This document shows positions 10,620 through 21,339 of a stretch of 60,000 nucleotides of DNA, in pieces. The stretch comes from Polytrichum commune. Its lineage: Eukaryota > Streptophyta > Polytrichopsida > Polytrichales > Polytrichaceae. Positions within the stretch are counted from its first letter, which is position 1. Every line of letters starts with the position of its first letter. The stretch lies in assembly GCA_950295325.1 (NCBI GenBank), contig OX485808.1, positions 39,888,527-39,948,526 on the forward strand, written 5' to 3'. Position numbers and translations under genes: made by a program. A model generated the notes under the pieces. That model did no database searches. It was not told the origin of the DNA and saw only the letters and a program-made list of their open reading frames with translations.

Positions 10620-11870
10620 TTGCCTTGAGATTGTTAGATGCACTGTGTTTACTAACTTATACAATCCTAGCCACTTGGAACCTGCTAATTCTGAAACCTA
10701 CCCTTTGATTACACCGTAAAAGATACATTTGGTTGTTAAATTATGTGTCTACTTGTACAAACTTATAATACAACGGGGTGATGCACTAACAATCGATCCA
10801 TGTATGGTTGGCGTAACACTTTGAGATTAACAGTGAAATATTTGGGGGATCAGATGTGGAGAGTGCCCTCATTAACAAGGTAAAGGGGGCGAGCACTTCT
10901 CACGCAGACGCGTGAATTCTCCGCTCATCATTTTGTAAAACCAGAAGGATCTGTAAGTCTACACGAGCTCTCAGATTCAAGTACTTTATGTCAAGCTGCG
11001 CAGAACACGATGGCTATGGGATAACTTCAAGGTGCATTAACCGTGTTAATGTCGTCAAGAAGAAATATTATATGTATGTTTCCAGTCACTTCAACATGAT
11101 CCACCAACACTCCCAGCAATGAACGTCACCGAGTAGCTGATTGTTCCTGTTCCTCATGCGTGCTCATGTTTAGCACTGTGTACGATGTCCACAAATTCCC
11201 TACAATTACTCTCTGGACAAGCTCTCAAGAAGTAAGAAATCTCCTTCACCTGATGCTTGATTAACAGCAAGTAATTAAGAATTGAACAAATTTATCAATT
11301 ACGTACCACAGACGAATTCATAGCATCTGAATGCTTCAAATCAAAAGTTTCATCTAGTGCTTATTGTAATTACAGCTTACATCAAAATGAATGGAAGTCA
11401 CTTGTCAAATTCGAAGGTGGTTTACCTGTCTACTTGCATGCTTGTTGAATCTCTTGGAGACACGCATGGCACCTGAATGGCACAAGCCCCTCCGCATCCC
11501 TTCCACATCAACTCAGCGCAGTTTTAAACTCTAGCATCCCTGGCAAACGTTAGGTAGAGCAGTGGTTACAAATTGCAATCAGGCTGGTGTTCACCTTTAA
11601 AGGGAGGCAGTGTTCTTCAAGGCTCCTCTAATTTCGTGATGTCTGCCTCGGAATCACATAAAGGATTAAACTAACTTAAGATTAACCAACACCATAATTC
11701 ACGCCCATGGCAATATTGGAGTCATCTCTCACTCTCTGCAGTGAGGTTGTTGAGCATGTTATAAATCATGTTCTTTTTTTAAACAATTTGAGCGTTTCTC
11801 CCATTGCAAGGGTAAAATACAAGCTCGGTTTTGTCTTTTCCCGATCTAATGAGAAGAGCCCTTGATCCCG
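10620..11870. other. Unassigned stretch before MITE A2
   Basis: Moderate GC content and few repeats. Minus-strand pieces such as the frame 11766-11972 (YSGGSLPGSVRDQGLFSLDR) run into the MITE and are not a clear gene. Nothing firmly recognised. Confidence 0.4.
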
Positions 11871-11915
11871 GACTGACCCTGGGAGGCTCCCACCGGAGTA
11901 AACTTGCTTACCTAA

Positions 11916-12379
11916 AGGCCACTTCACAGACGAGCCAAGAGCCGTGACCACGAAAGTGTGAGGCCGTCCCAAGACACTTCCAAAAATTATGTAGTGTGGT
12001 CATGGGCCCTCAAGTGTGGTGTGACCAGGCCCTGAACCAAATGCTAATTTAGTGAATTTCTATTCATGTGGGTCCTCATACATGAAATTAATTAAATATC
12101 AACAGTTATGAGATTTCGGAGTGGAACAGTCTCCCAGTTTTGTGTTAGACCTACCTCCAAGAGGTGGTTATTTAGAACAGTCCAAGTGACCATGAAACAT
12201 GATCCATTTGATGCCACGTAGGAATCCATTTAGACTATACATCCATCTTGCATTCACCTACTGCATTGGTCCCTAAACTGTAGTGTGAAGTGAACTTGGA
12301 CCAGCTCCGCCTTTTGCACCAATGAGAGTGCTTGAAGTACAATGGTCACAGGCCCTCAGTCTCGTGTGTGAAGTGGCCC
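11916..12379. mobile_element. Tourist-like MITE, family A copy 2
   Basis: This 464-bp element has the inverted ends AGGCCACTTCACAGACGAG and CTCGTGTGTGAAGTGGCCC and a perfect TAA duplication (11913-11915, 12380-12382). Its left border plus 11 bp of the element recurs at 12754-12806. No open frame of note. Confidence 0.82.
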
Positions 12380-12461
12380 TAAACAAGTAACTAAACCAGG
12401 TCCATGGAATCTAGGACCCTCCCCCCCAATTTGGCAAATTATTCAAGGAACCTGTGTCAGA

Positions 12462-14200
12462 TTGCAAATGCCTGCAAATAGCAGGCATTTAATTTTCCAC
12501 TTGATATTATTCCCCACTACTACGCTCACACAATACATTATGAGCCCCAGGCCCCAAACATTGTCAAATTGCTCAAGATGCCGAGTCCTGGCAAGGCTTT
12601 TTACAATGTCTTCAGTTTGCTATGATTGCAAGGACCCTGTAGTCCAGAAGATGTTTGCCATATTTATCGTACTTTCAATAATCTGATTATGCCAAATATT
12701 TTGGTTGAAATTTTTTATCATTTGAGCGAATCTAAGTACTCCCTTCAGGGAAGTGACCCTGGGAGGCTCCCACCAGAGTAAACTTGCTTACCTAAAGGCC
12801 ACTTCAGCAATTCCCTGAAGATGGCACACCGACGACAGCTTCTTTAGGTAACTATCAGAGAGATTTCCCCAATAAATGCAGTGCTCCCACCTAAGGCCAC
12901 CTAAGGTGTGTCCATAGGCCCTTTCTAGAATGTTTATGCATGTCCATTCTATGTAAGATATTAACACTCCGTTGCTACACAATTTGCACTTGCAGGCACC
13001 CCCAAAATCTATGTCACTTGCCTTCCTCAAGTCCAAGATTATAACATGTGCACTCAAGTAAAACGTTGGAATTGACCTTGTTGCACCGCCAATTAATAGC
13101 CGGCATAGCTACCATAGAGACCAAATGAAATCAGCTTCCTTGCCAACTCTGTTCCAATGCCAAACTTTCTTCCAATTCAATCAAATGTTGCCAGTGACAG
13201 GGCCCCAATTAGACTATGCTGGTTGCGAGAGAAAAGGTTTGTCAAAATGAAGGTTAAGACCTTTTTTTTACATTTATTGGAGATCATTATCCTTATTTTT
13301 CCAAGCCCACCTTCTAGGATCAAATGTAGGTTCGCATTCTTTGCCATTGGAAAAGGGTACCTCCATTTTTTAACCCCAATAGTAAGTTTCTGAACTCTTA
13401 CTTTTGCACACATCCTGTTCAAAATAACCAAGGCTTTGTGCTTCACCTCTTTTTTAAGATGTGGGGGACACCTTGCCCACCATAGAAAGCACCACATCCG
13501 GGGGGATCAACAATTCGGTCTCTTCACAGAATACTTGAGAGTGCCAAGATATTGGAAGCTTGTGCCACACCAAGAGGGTTCTGAGAATCCAACCTGGAGT
13601 AGCTTCTGACCCAATCACCATCCAAAATTCCATCTAAGTTACCCTCTCGAAATCAAGGAGGACCAAAACTCAAAACACAATATGTGAGTGTATGCCATTT
13701 CACATTTTCATGATCTTAAGACCAAATTGTTTTTATGCACTCGCAAAGGAAATACAAGAACCCTCTTGAGGATCAAGGATTGAGATAATATAAGTGTCTC
13801 TTTTGGCATGACGAGAAGCACCACGTTCTTGTGAAAACCCATAAGCCCCTCCCTTAAATGAGGTATCCCACCACATGCTCCTTGTTCAAGTGTCCAGACA
13901 ATGTTCAAGTGTCCACCAATGTTTCCCAGACACATCTAGATTTACCTACCTTCTAGCCAACACCTTCAATTGAGCGTGAGGTGTTGGCTAACAATTGGCT
14001 ACCCCGGTTATCTTGGCGAAGAGGTTCTTCATTCATGATTGCTCCATAAGCAACCGGCATCTATATCACTCATTGTCGCTAGGGCTTCTTGTAAAAAAAA
14101 ATGCTTTTCCAGATGCCACCAAGGCAATTCCAAACTCTAGAGCCCTAATGAGAGAAAATTCATGTACAAAACACCAGTTTAAATTGGATGTCAAGATGTA
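12462..14200. other. Non-repetitive intergenic stretch, no gene recognised
   Basis: Apart from the 53-bp copied MITE border (12754-12806), only short frames are present, none with a recognisable domain, codon bias or splice context. The longest minus-strand frame (13177-13497) is 106 codons and looks random. Confidence 0.5.
12754..12806 (+). repeat. 53-bp copy of the left border of MITE A2
   Basis: Identical to 11874-11926 except for one base. It includes 42 bp of flanking DNA and the first 11 bp of the MITE. It is bracketed by a 10-bp inverted repeat, CTTCAGGGAA (12743-12752) and TTCCCTGAAG (12811-12820). The copying therefore happened after the MITE inserted. Confidence 0.85.
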
Positions 14201-14204
14201 CACA

Positions 14205-14729
14205 TTACATTTGGAAGGCAGAAGTCTACACTGAATGCCTACTCATGCAATGCAATGACTCCAAGTCGCAGTTCAAGAACAGATTTAGCATCCTCATCTA
14301 ATACACCAGTTGTGAAAAGCATGGCCTTTGATTGCCAGAACACATTTACAATTCCCAACACAAGTGGTTGCAAAAGATAAGGAGCAGCTAGTGTCAAAAC
14401 TCTGAGGAGCAGCCATGAGCATCCAATAATGTGGTTTTAGATAAATGTCACCTTCATTGATGTCCAGAACATCTGGAAGTCAGAAGTCTACACTGAATGC
14501 CTACTCATGCAATGCAATGACTCCAAATCGCAGTACAAGAACAGATTTAGCATCCTCGTCTAATACACCAGTTGTGAAAAGCATGGCCTTTGATTGCCAG
14601 AACACATTTACAATTCCCAACACAAGTGGTTGCAAAAGCTGAGGAGCAGCTAGTGTCAAAACTCTGAGGAACAGCCATGAGCATCCAATAATGTGGTTTT
14701 AGATAAATGTCACCTTTATTGATGTCCAG
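14205..14729 (+). repeat. Near-identical 262-bp tandem duplication
   Basis: Copy one spans about 14205-14467 and copy two about 14468-14729, with the word AGTCTACACTGAATGCCTAC at 14223 and 14485. Only a handful of substitutions separate the copies, so the event is recent. Both contain TTGTGAAAAGCATGGCCTTT and GTGGTTTTAGATAAATGTCA. Short minus-strand frames run through both copies but no domain is recognised. Confidence 0.92.
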
Positions 14730-15500
14730 AGAGCAGCACAGAAACAGGAGCACAGCACTCCTCTTAAGAATCCATGGAAGTACTCAATGTTTGCATGCAC
14801 AGGTAAAGGACTACATTGGCAAAAAAATCTTCCTGAATACAAGCTACATTTACAAAAAAAAATCTGAACAAATGCGCTGCTTGTGCGGAAGGTGGGTTAG
14901 GTCCCAGCCACTCCACAATGTCCAAAAATGGCAGGTGAACATGTGCCTCACAACCACCTTGTAGTGAATCACTCCGCTTGGTTCTCTGAAAAGCACAGTT
15001 CAGCATGTTGGCTTATGAGTACCAATCTATGCTGGACTAGTGAGGTGTCCACAAATGATTTTGAGTGTCCATTGTCCGGACTTCTCAAGAAACAACTAGG
15101 TCTCAAAATTGGGAGTGACACTGCAAACCTAACCCCACCTGTTTCTCAAACAAACTCAAAAAATTGTCTCGGAGAGTGCAGACTTCATGAAGGGAGGAGG
15201 GGGAAAGAAAATGGTCAAACGAATCTGAGAACAGGCTGACTAGTGTTCATGACATCAAGTACCTCCCTGCACACGCTCTCACATGCATCCAAATTCAAAC
15301 TGTTGACAAATGGATGGAATTTAGTCTATTAGCGTCCCCTGATTTTCCCCCAATTCTAAGCTACACCAACAAAATTTCAGTTAACTAACCGAAGAATTAA
15401 ACCTAACTTCGCAACCCCTGTGAATGTGCTTGAAAGCATGTCTCTCCAAATTCAAAGTGAGACAGACAAAACAGAGAACCAAACATGATGACATTTGGAA
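14730..15500. other. Region downstream of the Nudix stop codon
   Basis: On the minus strand the first few hundred bases below 15505 should hold the Nudix 3-prime UTR. No canonical AATAAA is present close to the stop. Short plus-strand frames (14707-15239) show no domain. Confidence 0.4.
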
Positions 15501-15504
15501 AGCA

Positions 15505-17400
15505 CTAATTCTCAGCAGGTAGGGCAATATCAGAAACAAGCATCAAGTTCGGTGTTGTTGAAGAGGACCCACTGGCAAGGTAAGCAACACACTGGTCGAG
15601 GGCACCTCGCATCCAATCATGGCGACACTGCTCGATAGCATCCGATACAGAAAACTGTAACCCCACCCCCCAGATTCAGCCAATTCTCAGCACCTGCTGC
15701 AAGACACACTAGTGGACAAAGACTCCATAACAACTAACATAAAACATTCATCCCAAAGTGTAGAAGTCTATGTAGACCTAGGAAGAATCCACAAGATTCA
15801 AACACCTTCACCTTCACCAACATAATCAGGCAAAACCTAACCATGAAATTCCACACCCAAACCATCTGATGCATAAACCTGTTCACATCTAGCTAAGGAG
15901 GATACTGGTTATCAATACCACACTTACCCATTGTCTTTGACGCGCATGTTGTTCAGGCCAAGTATCTAGTTGTTCGGTGACAGCTAATGCAAACATGTGA
16001 GCCCGACACAGCCCTTCAGGACAGAAAACTCCTTGCTGTCGTTTGCTCTTAAAATCCCATGAACCAAGCTTTCCCTGCAAAGTACAGACAACCTCTCTGA
16101 ATACCTCAATGCTGAACTGTGCAGCTTCAATTGAGTTGATGTAAGTTCAACAAAATGTGAGAAGAATCCAATTTAAAATTTGAATATTAGTGGCCTCATG
16201 ACCAACTTCGGTCAAATTGGGAGGGACAAACTGATACCATCCACAATCACTGTTCCTTGATTCTGGTCTAATTCCAAAATTGCAGGCTGCAATTAGTACC
16301 TCTACAAATTTGTTCAAACTATCAAAGCATTAAAAATCACAAACATCAAAGATCCATTCACTGGTATTGGACATAAAAGAGAAACCTGAAGGAGGCCCCG
16401 CACGCCAGCCTCTTCAAGTGCTTCACGGCAAGCTGCCTCTTCAACAGTCTCATCAGTTTCCCAGCCACCCTGATGAGCAAAAGATATGCCAACCATCCAA
16501 AGCAGATAGAGACACTTCATCCCATTAGAATCCAATCAAACCGTTTTGCAGTACAATCAGAAATGATGACAAGTTGGGGTGATTGACACCAACTAATCTC
16601 AAAAGCTGAGGGAACTAGGTTCCAAACCAGCATCATTGCTTATTGCTGCAAAACGATGACGCTTGGCAGAAAAGACCCCAACCAAGAGGCTGCTTCTCTG
16701 CACATACTAGACAAATAGTAAGAAAACAATTTGCTAAGCAAGAACATTATTCCAAGCTTCACAAATGAGCACACCCTCTACTTTCACACTCCATTGTGGG
16801 ACTTCCCAAAATTCAGAATGCAGAAACATCCTCGCATAACTGGAAAGCGCAGATATTCAATGAATTGATATAACTAATCCAAACCTTTGATCAGGATCCT
16901 TGAAATTAGAGGGAATGAGAAAGCATGTTGTAATTATATTCCCAGCACTTGGACATGACCAAACTGAAACAAATGTAAATTGTTAAGAGAGGTAAGCAAG
17001 CTGAAACCTTAGGAAACAAGAGGCCCTCGCCTCTTTGAGAAGAGATCATGAGAACCTCCATTGTCTTGCCCTCTCCTGTCGGCCTGTACCTATACGGTAT
17101 GCACCTGTTTGCAAAATGCTCCACACTGTCAACCTAACAAGTTTTTAAACATGACCCCACAGCACTGAATCTCTCAAACTCTCTACACATTTTTGTGAAA
17201 ACCAGTAGGATACAGGATTTCTGCAATTTCTGCACATTTCTGCAATTTCCAAAAACATGCTAAAACCAAAGGCATGGACCACACTCATACCGAAGCTCAA
17301 AGAAACAGGAAAACTAACATGTGACATACCCTGCAACAAGGCGGTAACCATGTTCATAGCGTTGTTGGTGACGGCCTGTGCGCGCCACCAGGGCTGTCAT
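15505..17400 (-). CDS. Nudix hydrolase, plant NUDT16/17/18/21-like, five coding exons
   Basis: Coding exons on the minus strand are 17330-17400, 17008-17104, 16386-16469, 15928-16074 and 15505-15654 (stop TAG 15505-15507). All four introns are GT-AG: donors GTATGTC, GTTTCAG, GTTTCTC and GTAAGTG, with acceptors AAACAG, CATCAG, TTGCAG and TTACAG. The joined frame is open for 182 residues, matching the roughly 180 of Arabidopsis NUDT16. The Nudix box is complete at residues 57-79: G57, E63, R71-E72, E75-E76 and G78 all sit in the consensus GX5EX7REUXEEXGU. ARTGR (residues 6-10), CIPYR (25-29), WPEQ and HDWM are hallmarks of this plant group and of animal DIPP proteins. Such enzymes hydrolyse nucleoside diphosphate-X compounds, and this plant subgroup has been linked to diphosphoinositol polyphosphates; the substrate here is inferred. 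The start ATG lies five codons before ARTGR, as in relatives. The C-terminal 20 residues are poorly conserved. No frameshift or missing catalytic residue is seen, so the gene is probably active. Confidence 0.93.
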
Positions 17401-17544
17401 GCTGCCTCTCGTGGCAATCTTGACTCCGTACACTTGCTCTTGGGAGGAATACAGAATGGCTTTCGCTGCTCTACCAAACACAAATGTGTGGCAGAACCTT
17501 AGAGGAACGATTATCAGTTGTAAGCCCAGTAGAGGGAATGTGCT
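17401..17544 (-). other. Predicted 5-prime UTR exon part of the Nudix gene
   Basis: Upstream of the Nudix ATG the minus strand has a good acceptor: a T-rich tract ending TTTGCAG at 17545-17551. The 144 bases between it and the ATG would be untranslated leader in the same exon as the start codon. This frame stays open upstream of the ATG, so a longer N-terminus cannot be fully excluded, but relatives begin about where this ATG lies. Confidence 0.4.
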
Positions 17545-19401
17545 CTGCAAACAAAAACACGTTTGATTTATGAGACACCCAAACAGAACCAAGGGTGTTG
17601 ACAAATTACTGTACCTAATAAGGGGCAAACAGATGAGTATACAGTATTATAGACCCTTGAAGATCCTTTCAATCAAAACTCATTATGTGAAGCTTAATCA
17701 CCAACTATGCGCCACATCCAGTGTGACATACTACCAGGAACATACTACCAGGTTCCAACCCTCAAATACATGCACTCACCTTAGAAAAATTTGGTTTTTG
17801 AATTGAGCCAGCATCAAAATGATGCATTGAAACATGCTCATTCCATCAACCCACACAACTGTGAACAGTTTTGCACACAAGGGTGCCCTTTAACTAGGTG
17901 TTAGATACTAGAACAATGCAGAAGTCTCAGCAAATAGTCAGCAAGGAATGACATGAAGACGTTCCTAACAAAAGTGAGAGCGTAAATGATTAAATCTCAC
18001 TCTAATGCCAGTGGCTCCACGCAGTGAACAAATCGTGTTTTCTATTACTTCCTACTACACTGAAATTCTTGATCAAAGGAGACTCATAACTGCCCTCTGC
18101 TTTGCCTCAGAATGTAATTCAATTACTAATTGCTTACCTAACCAAAACATTAATCCTTGTAAGTCCTTTGATTCAAGAAGCGCCACAGACCAGTTCTGCA
18201 ATTAACATCAAAGGTCGGCAGAGTACTTGAGAATGAAAACTCCGTGTAAGAAACAAGACTCACATAAGAGTAAAGCATCGCTATCAGGTATTTAGAGCAG
18301 CAAGTAGATCACCGACACAACAACATTCACTGAATTTAGAAAATTATAAACAAAGCTAAATACGAAATCTACAAAACCAAGTAGTGGATCCCTCACAGAA
18401 AAAATGACATGACTTAAATCAGAAAATGTGAATCTCGTCCTTCATATGTTCACAATGCATGGTCACCAAGAAATGCATAAACCCCAGATACTGTTCTTGC
18501 AAACAAGACCTTATTATTCAGTTGAGACCTGACGCAGAAAATGATCTTAAATTTCGTAGGATCCTGGTCCTCATGGATACCATTGGTCAGTGTTGATGAA
18601 CTCCATGCTCAAACCCAAATTGCATGAATATCTTGTTATTTCACACTTCTCACAACCGGCAAGTTTGCGATTGGGGCAATAAAGCTCATAGCAGTAACTA
18701 CTAAAAGAACTTGACAAACGTTTCACTATACAGATTGAGTACATTTTCTCTAGCAACCGACCTCGGGATCTAATGGTGTTGACTCCTTCCGGTCCTGCGG
18801 TACCCACCTTTATTTGATGCAACTACAACATGTCAGGCTAATTAGGGAAGCCAGTGCAAGGACTTTGACTATTATGAACTGGTGAACCTTCTGCATGTAT
18901 GCGTATTTCAGGAGCTAGGGTAATTACAGAGTAATTTGCACGAAGTTGCACATGACCAGGCAAGCAAAAGGCCACCCAAAATACAATTACGAAAGTGGAG
19001 GCACATACCGCAAACTCGTAGGACCTTGAAGCATAAAAATTACCCGAGCTACCGTGGGAAAAGTGAAGACCCTATTAAAACCGAAAGAGATTTACATATA
19101 GCTGGGGAGGCGTGAACTCCTAAGAAAACGTGTAAAAGTTCGACAGACTTCTAAAATCACAATCCAAGAGGCGCAATCCGAAATGGCTGCGACAAGCTCA
19201 AGATAGACTAGTGCAAATTGGGGCTATGCACAAGATCAGCCTCGATTCAACGCTCTGCACGACTTATTTAAGAATTATTCAAGTAGTTCGCTCTTACGCT
19301 CCGACACGTGGATCTCTCACACACACAAATGGCACATACTTCTAGAGCACCTAGGTAACTTGCAAGAAAAGAAAAAACATCCGCAGACGCGTTACCCATA
19401 C

Positions 19402-20050
19402 TTTTTCAACTCAAGGACGTCGCAGCCAAATTGGCGCCGCTTGGACAGAAACTGAAGACCGCCAGGAGGCGAACGCTGATGCACGTAACACTTACACCGA
19501 CCGCCAGAATTCCACACATAACCGGGGGGGGGGAGAGAGAGACGGACAGACAGACAGACAGACACAGAGAGAGAGAGAGAGAGAGAGAGAACGCAAACCA
19601 AAACCCTTGCCACAGCGCACGCTCGCTCACGGAACCCCGTTATCACTCAGATTTGTCATCAATGATGTGAGACACGCATCCAGGCACAAGCAACGTGACG
19701 ACAAAGCCGATGAGCACCCGATCGGGCGAACAACAAAAGTCACCCAGAAACTGCCCAAAAAATGGTGTGGCAAGCCTGAAACCCCAATCATGTGACACTC
19801 GCCACTCACACAACAGGATCAAGCACAAAGACGTTCGTTCGGAAGCTAGCAAGACGGGGGATAAGATGGCCGAGAGAGACGCATACGCCGGAGTCCGGTG
19901 CGATGGTCGGGGCCCGCAATCGGAGCTCCCCGCACTCCGTCGACAAAGAATTTTGCTAACCCTAGATTCACGAGAAAGATTCACAAAGAACTGTGCCCGT
20001 CCCTCTAACCCTAATCCCTGGACGCCGTCGCCACCCTCAGATCTACCCCC
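19402..20050 (-). promoter_or_regulatory. Probable first leader exon and promoter region of the Nudix gene
   Basis: This is the most GC-rich, least repeat-like stretch near the gene. Read on the minus strand it contains ATTAGGGTTAGAGGG and CTAGGGTTAG, wording common in plant 5-prime leaders, then a CT/GTCT-rich tract (19533-19590), then a possible splice donor GTATGG starting at 19401. A leader intron from 19401 to 17545 would join it to the start-codon exon. No clear TATA box was found. The assignment rests on composition and position only. Confidence 0.35.
19524..19590. repeat. G10 plus GACA and GA microsatellite in the predicted leader
   Basis: Ten consecutive G (19524-19533) are followed by a GA run, about six GACA-type units and a (GA)n run to 19590. 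On the minus strand this is a CT-rich block of the kind often found just downstream of plant transcription starts. It is likely length-polymorphic. Confidence 0.9.
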
Positions 20051-20376
20051 GGCCTACATTCCATAGAATCTACACTTCAATCTCTCCTCTTTTGGGACAT
20101 TGGTGGTGCATAAAACAAAACCATGGAATATGTTAGTGTATTTTATGATATTTTAGGGCTCAATTTTAGATGTATTCAACCCAATAAAGGAGCAATGAAT
20201 TCTAGGAACACTTTATTGGTTGGGAATATGGAAAGATGCTCCCACCTCATGAGATGCTCAAAGGTTGATTGCTATTGTTCACCCTTTGCCTTGAGCCTTC
20301 CTAGGTTTATGTGCAAAGGGAGAATGGTGAATAATAACCCAATATGGGCTCCATAAGTTATCTAAAAGTTAAGGCA

Positions 20377-21335
20377 CAAGGTAGAGGGGTCTTAAATGGT
20401 TACTACTACCGAATAGCCCACTTCTCCTTGGATATGAATCACACAACTAGTACAATACAAGGTACGTCGGTGTTATTTGGTTCGTTTCTCATGTTCTCCA
20501 ACTTCTATCAATCATATTTACACAACAAAAACTCGTGTTGCATTAGCAAATCTACAATGAAACATTTGCAAAAACCGGATCAACAATCAAACCTCCCCTT
20601 ATTTAGTTATGATTATCGGAAATGCGTGTCTATTGATTTCTTACTAAATGCATAGATCCTCCCAGTTGTGTTCACTATTAAGTGTAGAGTAGCTATTAAT
20701 ATTTGAAGGTGTATTCCAATCTCTTTAAACATGTATATATCTACAATGTTTGCTCTTTGATCCTCATTGAACCACGTACCAATCAAATCTAGGGGTCCAA
20801 TTAAAGAAACGGGTCACTTAAGATCAACCTACCTTAAGCTCAGTTAGCAAATCCACATCAATAAAACACTATTAAGCAACTATGTGATGGTTTCTTTCCA
20901 AAGAAAGAGGTTGCAATTTTTTATTTTTTATTTTTTAAGAAATCTACTAATTGCATATACTTGTCATTAAATTCACATTAAACAACCTGAGTGCTCTCCA
21001 CAAACAAGGAATCCCATAATTAAAGGATAATTATGATCATGTGATACATGGTCCCACGGAATGCATCCAAGGAGTTGTGCAATGTTACGAGGTTTGTTAT
21101 CCCTCTCCTCATCATCTTCGGAGCTCGTATGAATATTTTGTTCATTGTCAAATTGATGATTCTCATGCTCATTAAAAGGTCATATAGGCCCCAACACTAT
21201 GTTGACTATTGAACGTGAAGTGGTTATCACGTCTTGAGCACACATTCCTATCTTTTTTCTAAAGACACGTCATTTTGGTATTCGTTCTTGAAGCCACACC
21301 AACCGTACACCACTCGAATTTAGGTTTCCTGACAA
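20377..21335 (+). mobile_element. Family X element split by a nested family X insertion
   Basis: The outer element begins AAGGTAGAGGGGTCTTAAAT (about 20376), runs to about 20455, then resumes after 20836 and continues with CTCATGCTCATTAAAAGGTC, TTGAGCACACATTCC and a tail ending near 21335. The interruption at 20459-20835 is another element with the same type of ends. The region 20880-21100 matches the other copies poorly. Confidence 0.55.
20459..20835 (+). mobile_element. Family X element inserted inside another family X element
   Basis: The ends AAGGTACGTCGG and the complement of AACCTACCTT, together with the interior (AACTCGTGTTGCATTAGCAA, GAAATGCGTG, ATTGATTTCT), align with the element at 54546-54893. 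It interrupts the outer copy at 20455. The outer and inner elements share ends but differ inside, so there are at least two subfamilies. Confidence 0.6.
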
Positions 21336-21339
21336 CAAA

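Noticed and set aside
19643-20066. Overlapping GC-rich frames of 113 and 123 codons upstream of the Nudix gene
   Set aside because: The plus-strand frame is antisense to the presumed leader. High GC content lowers stop-codon frequency, and no domain is seen in either frame.
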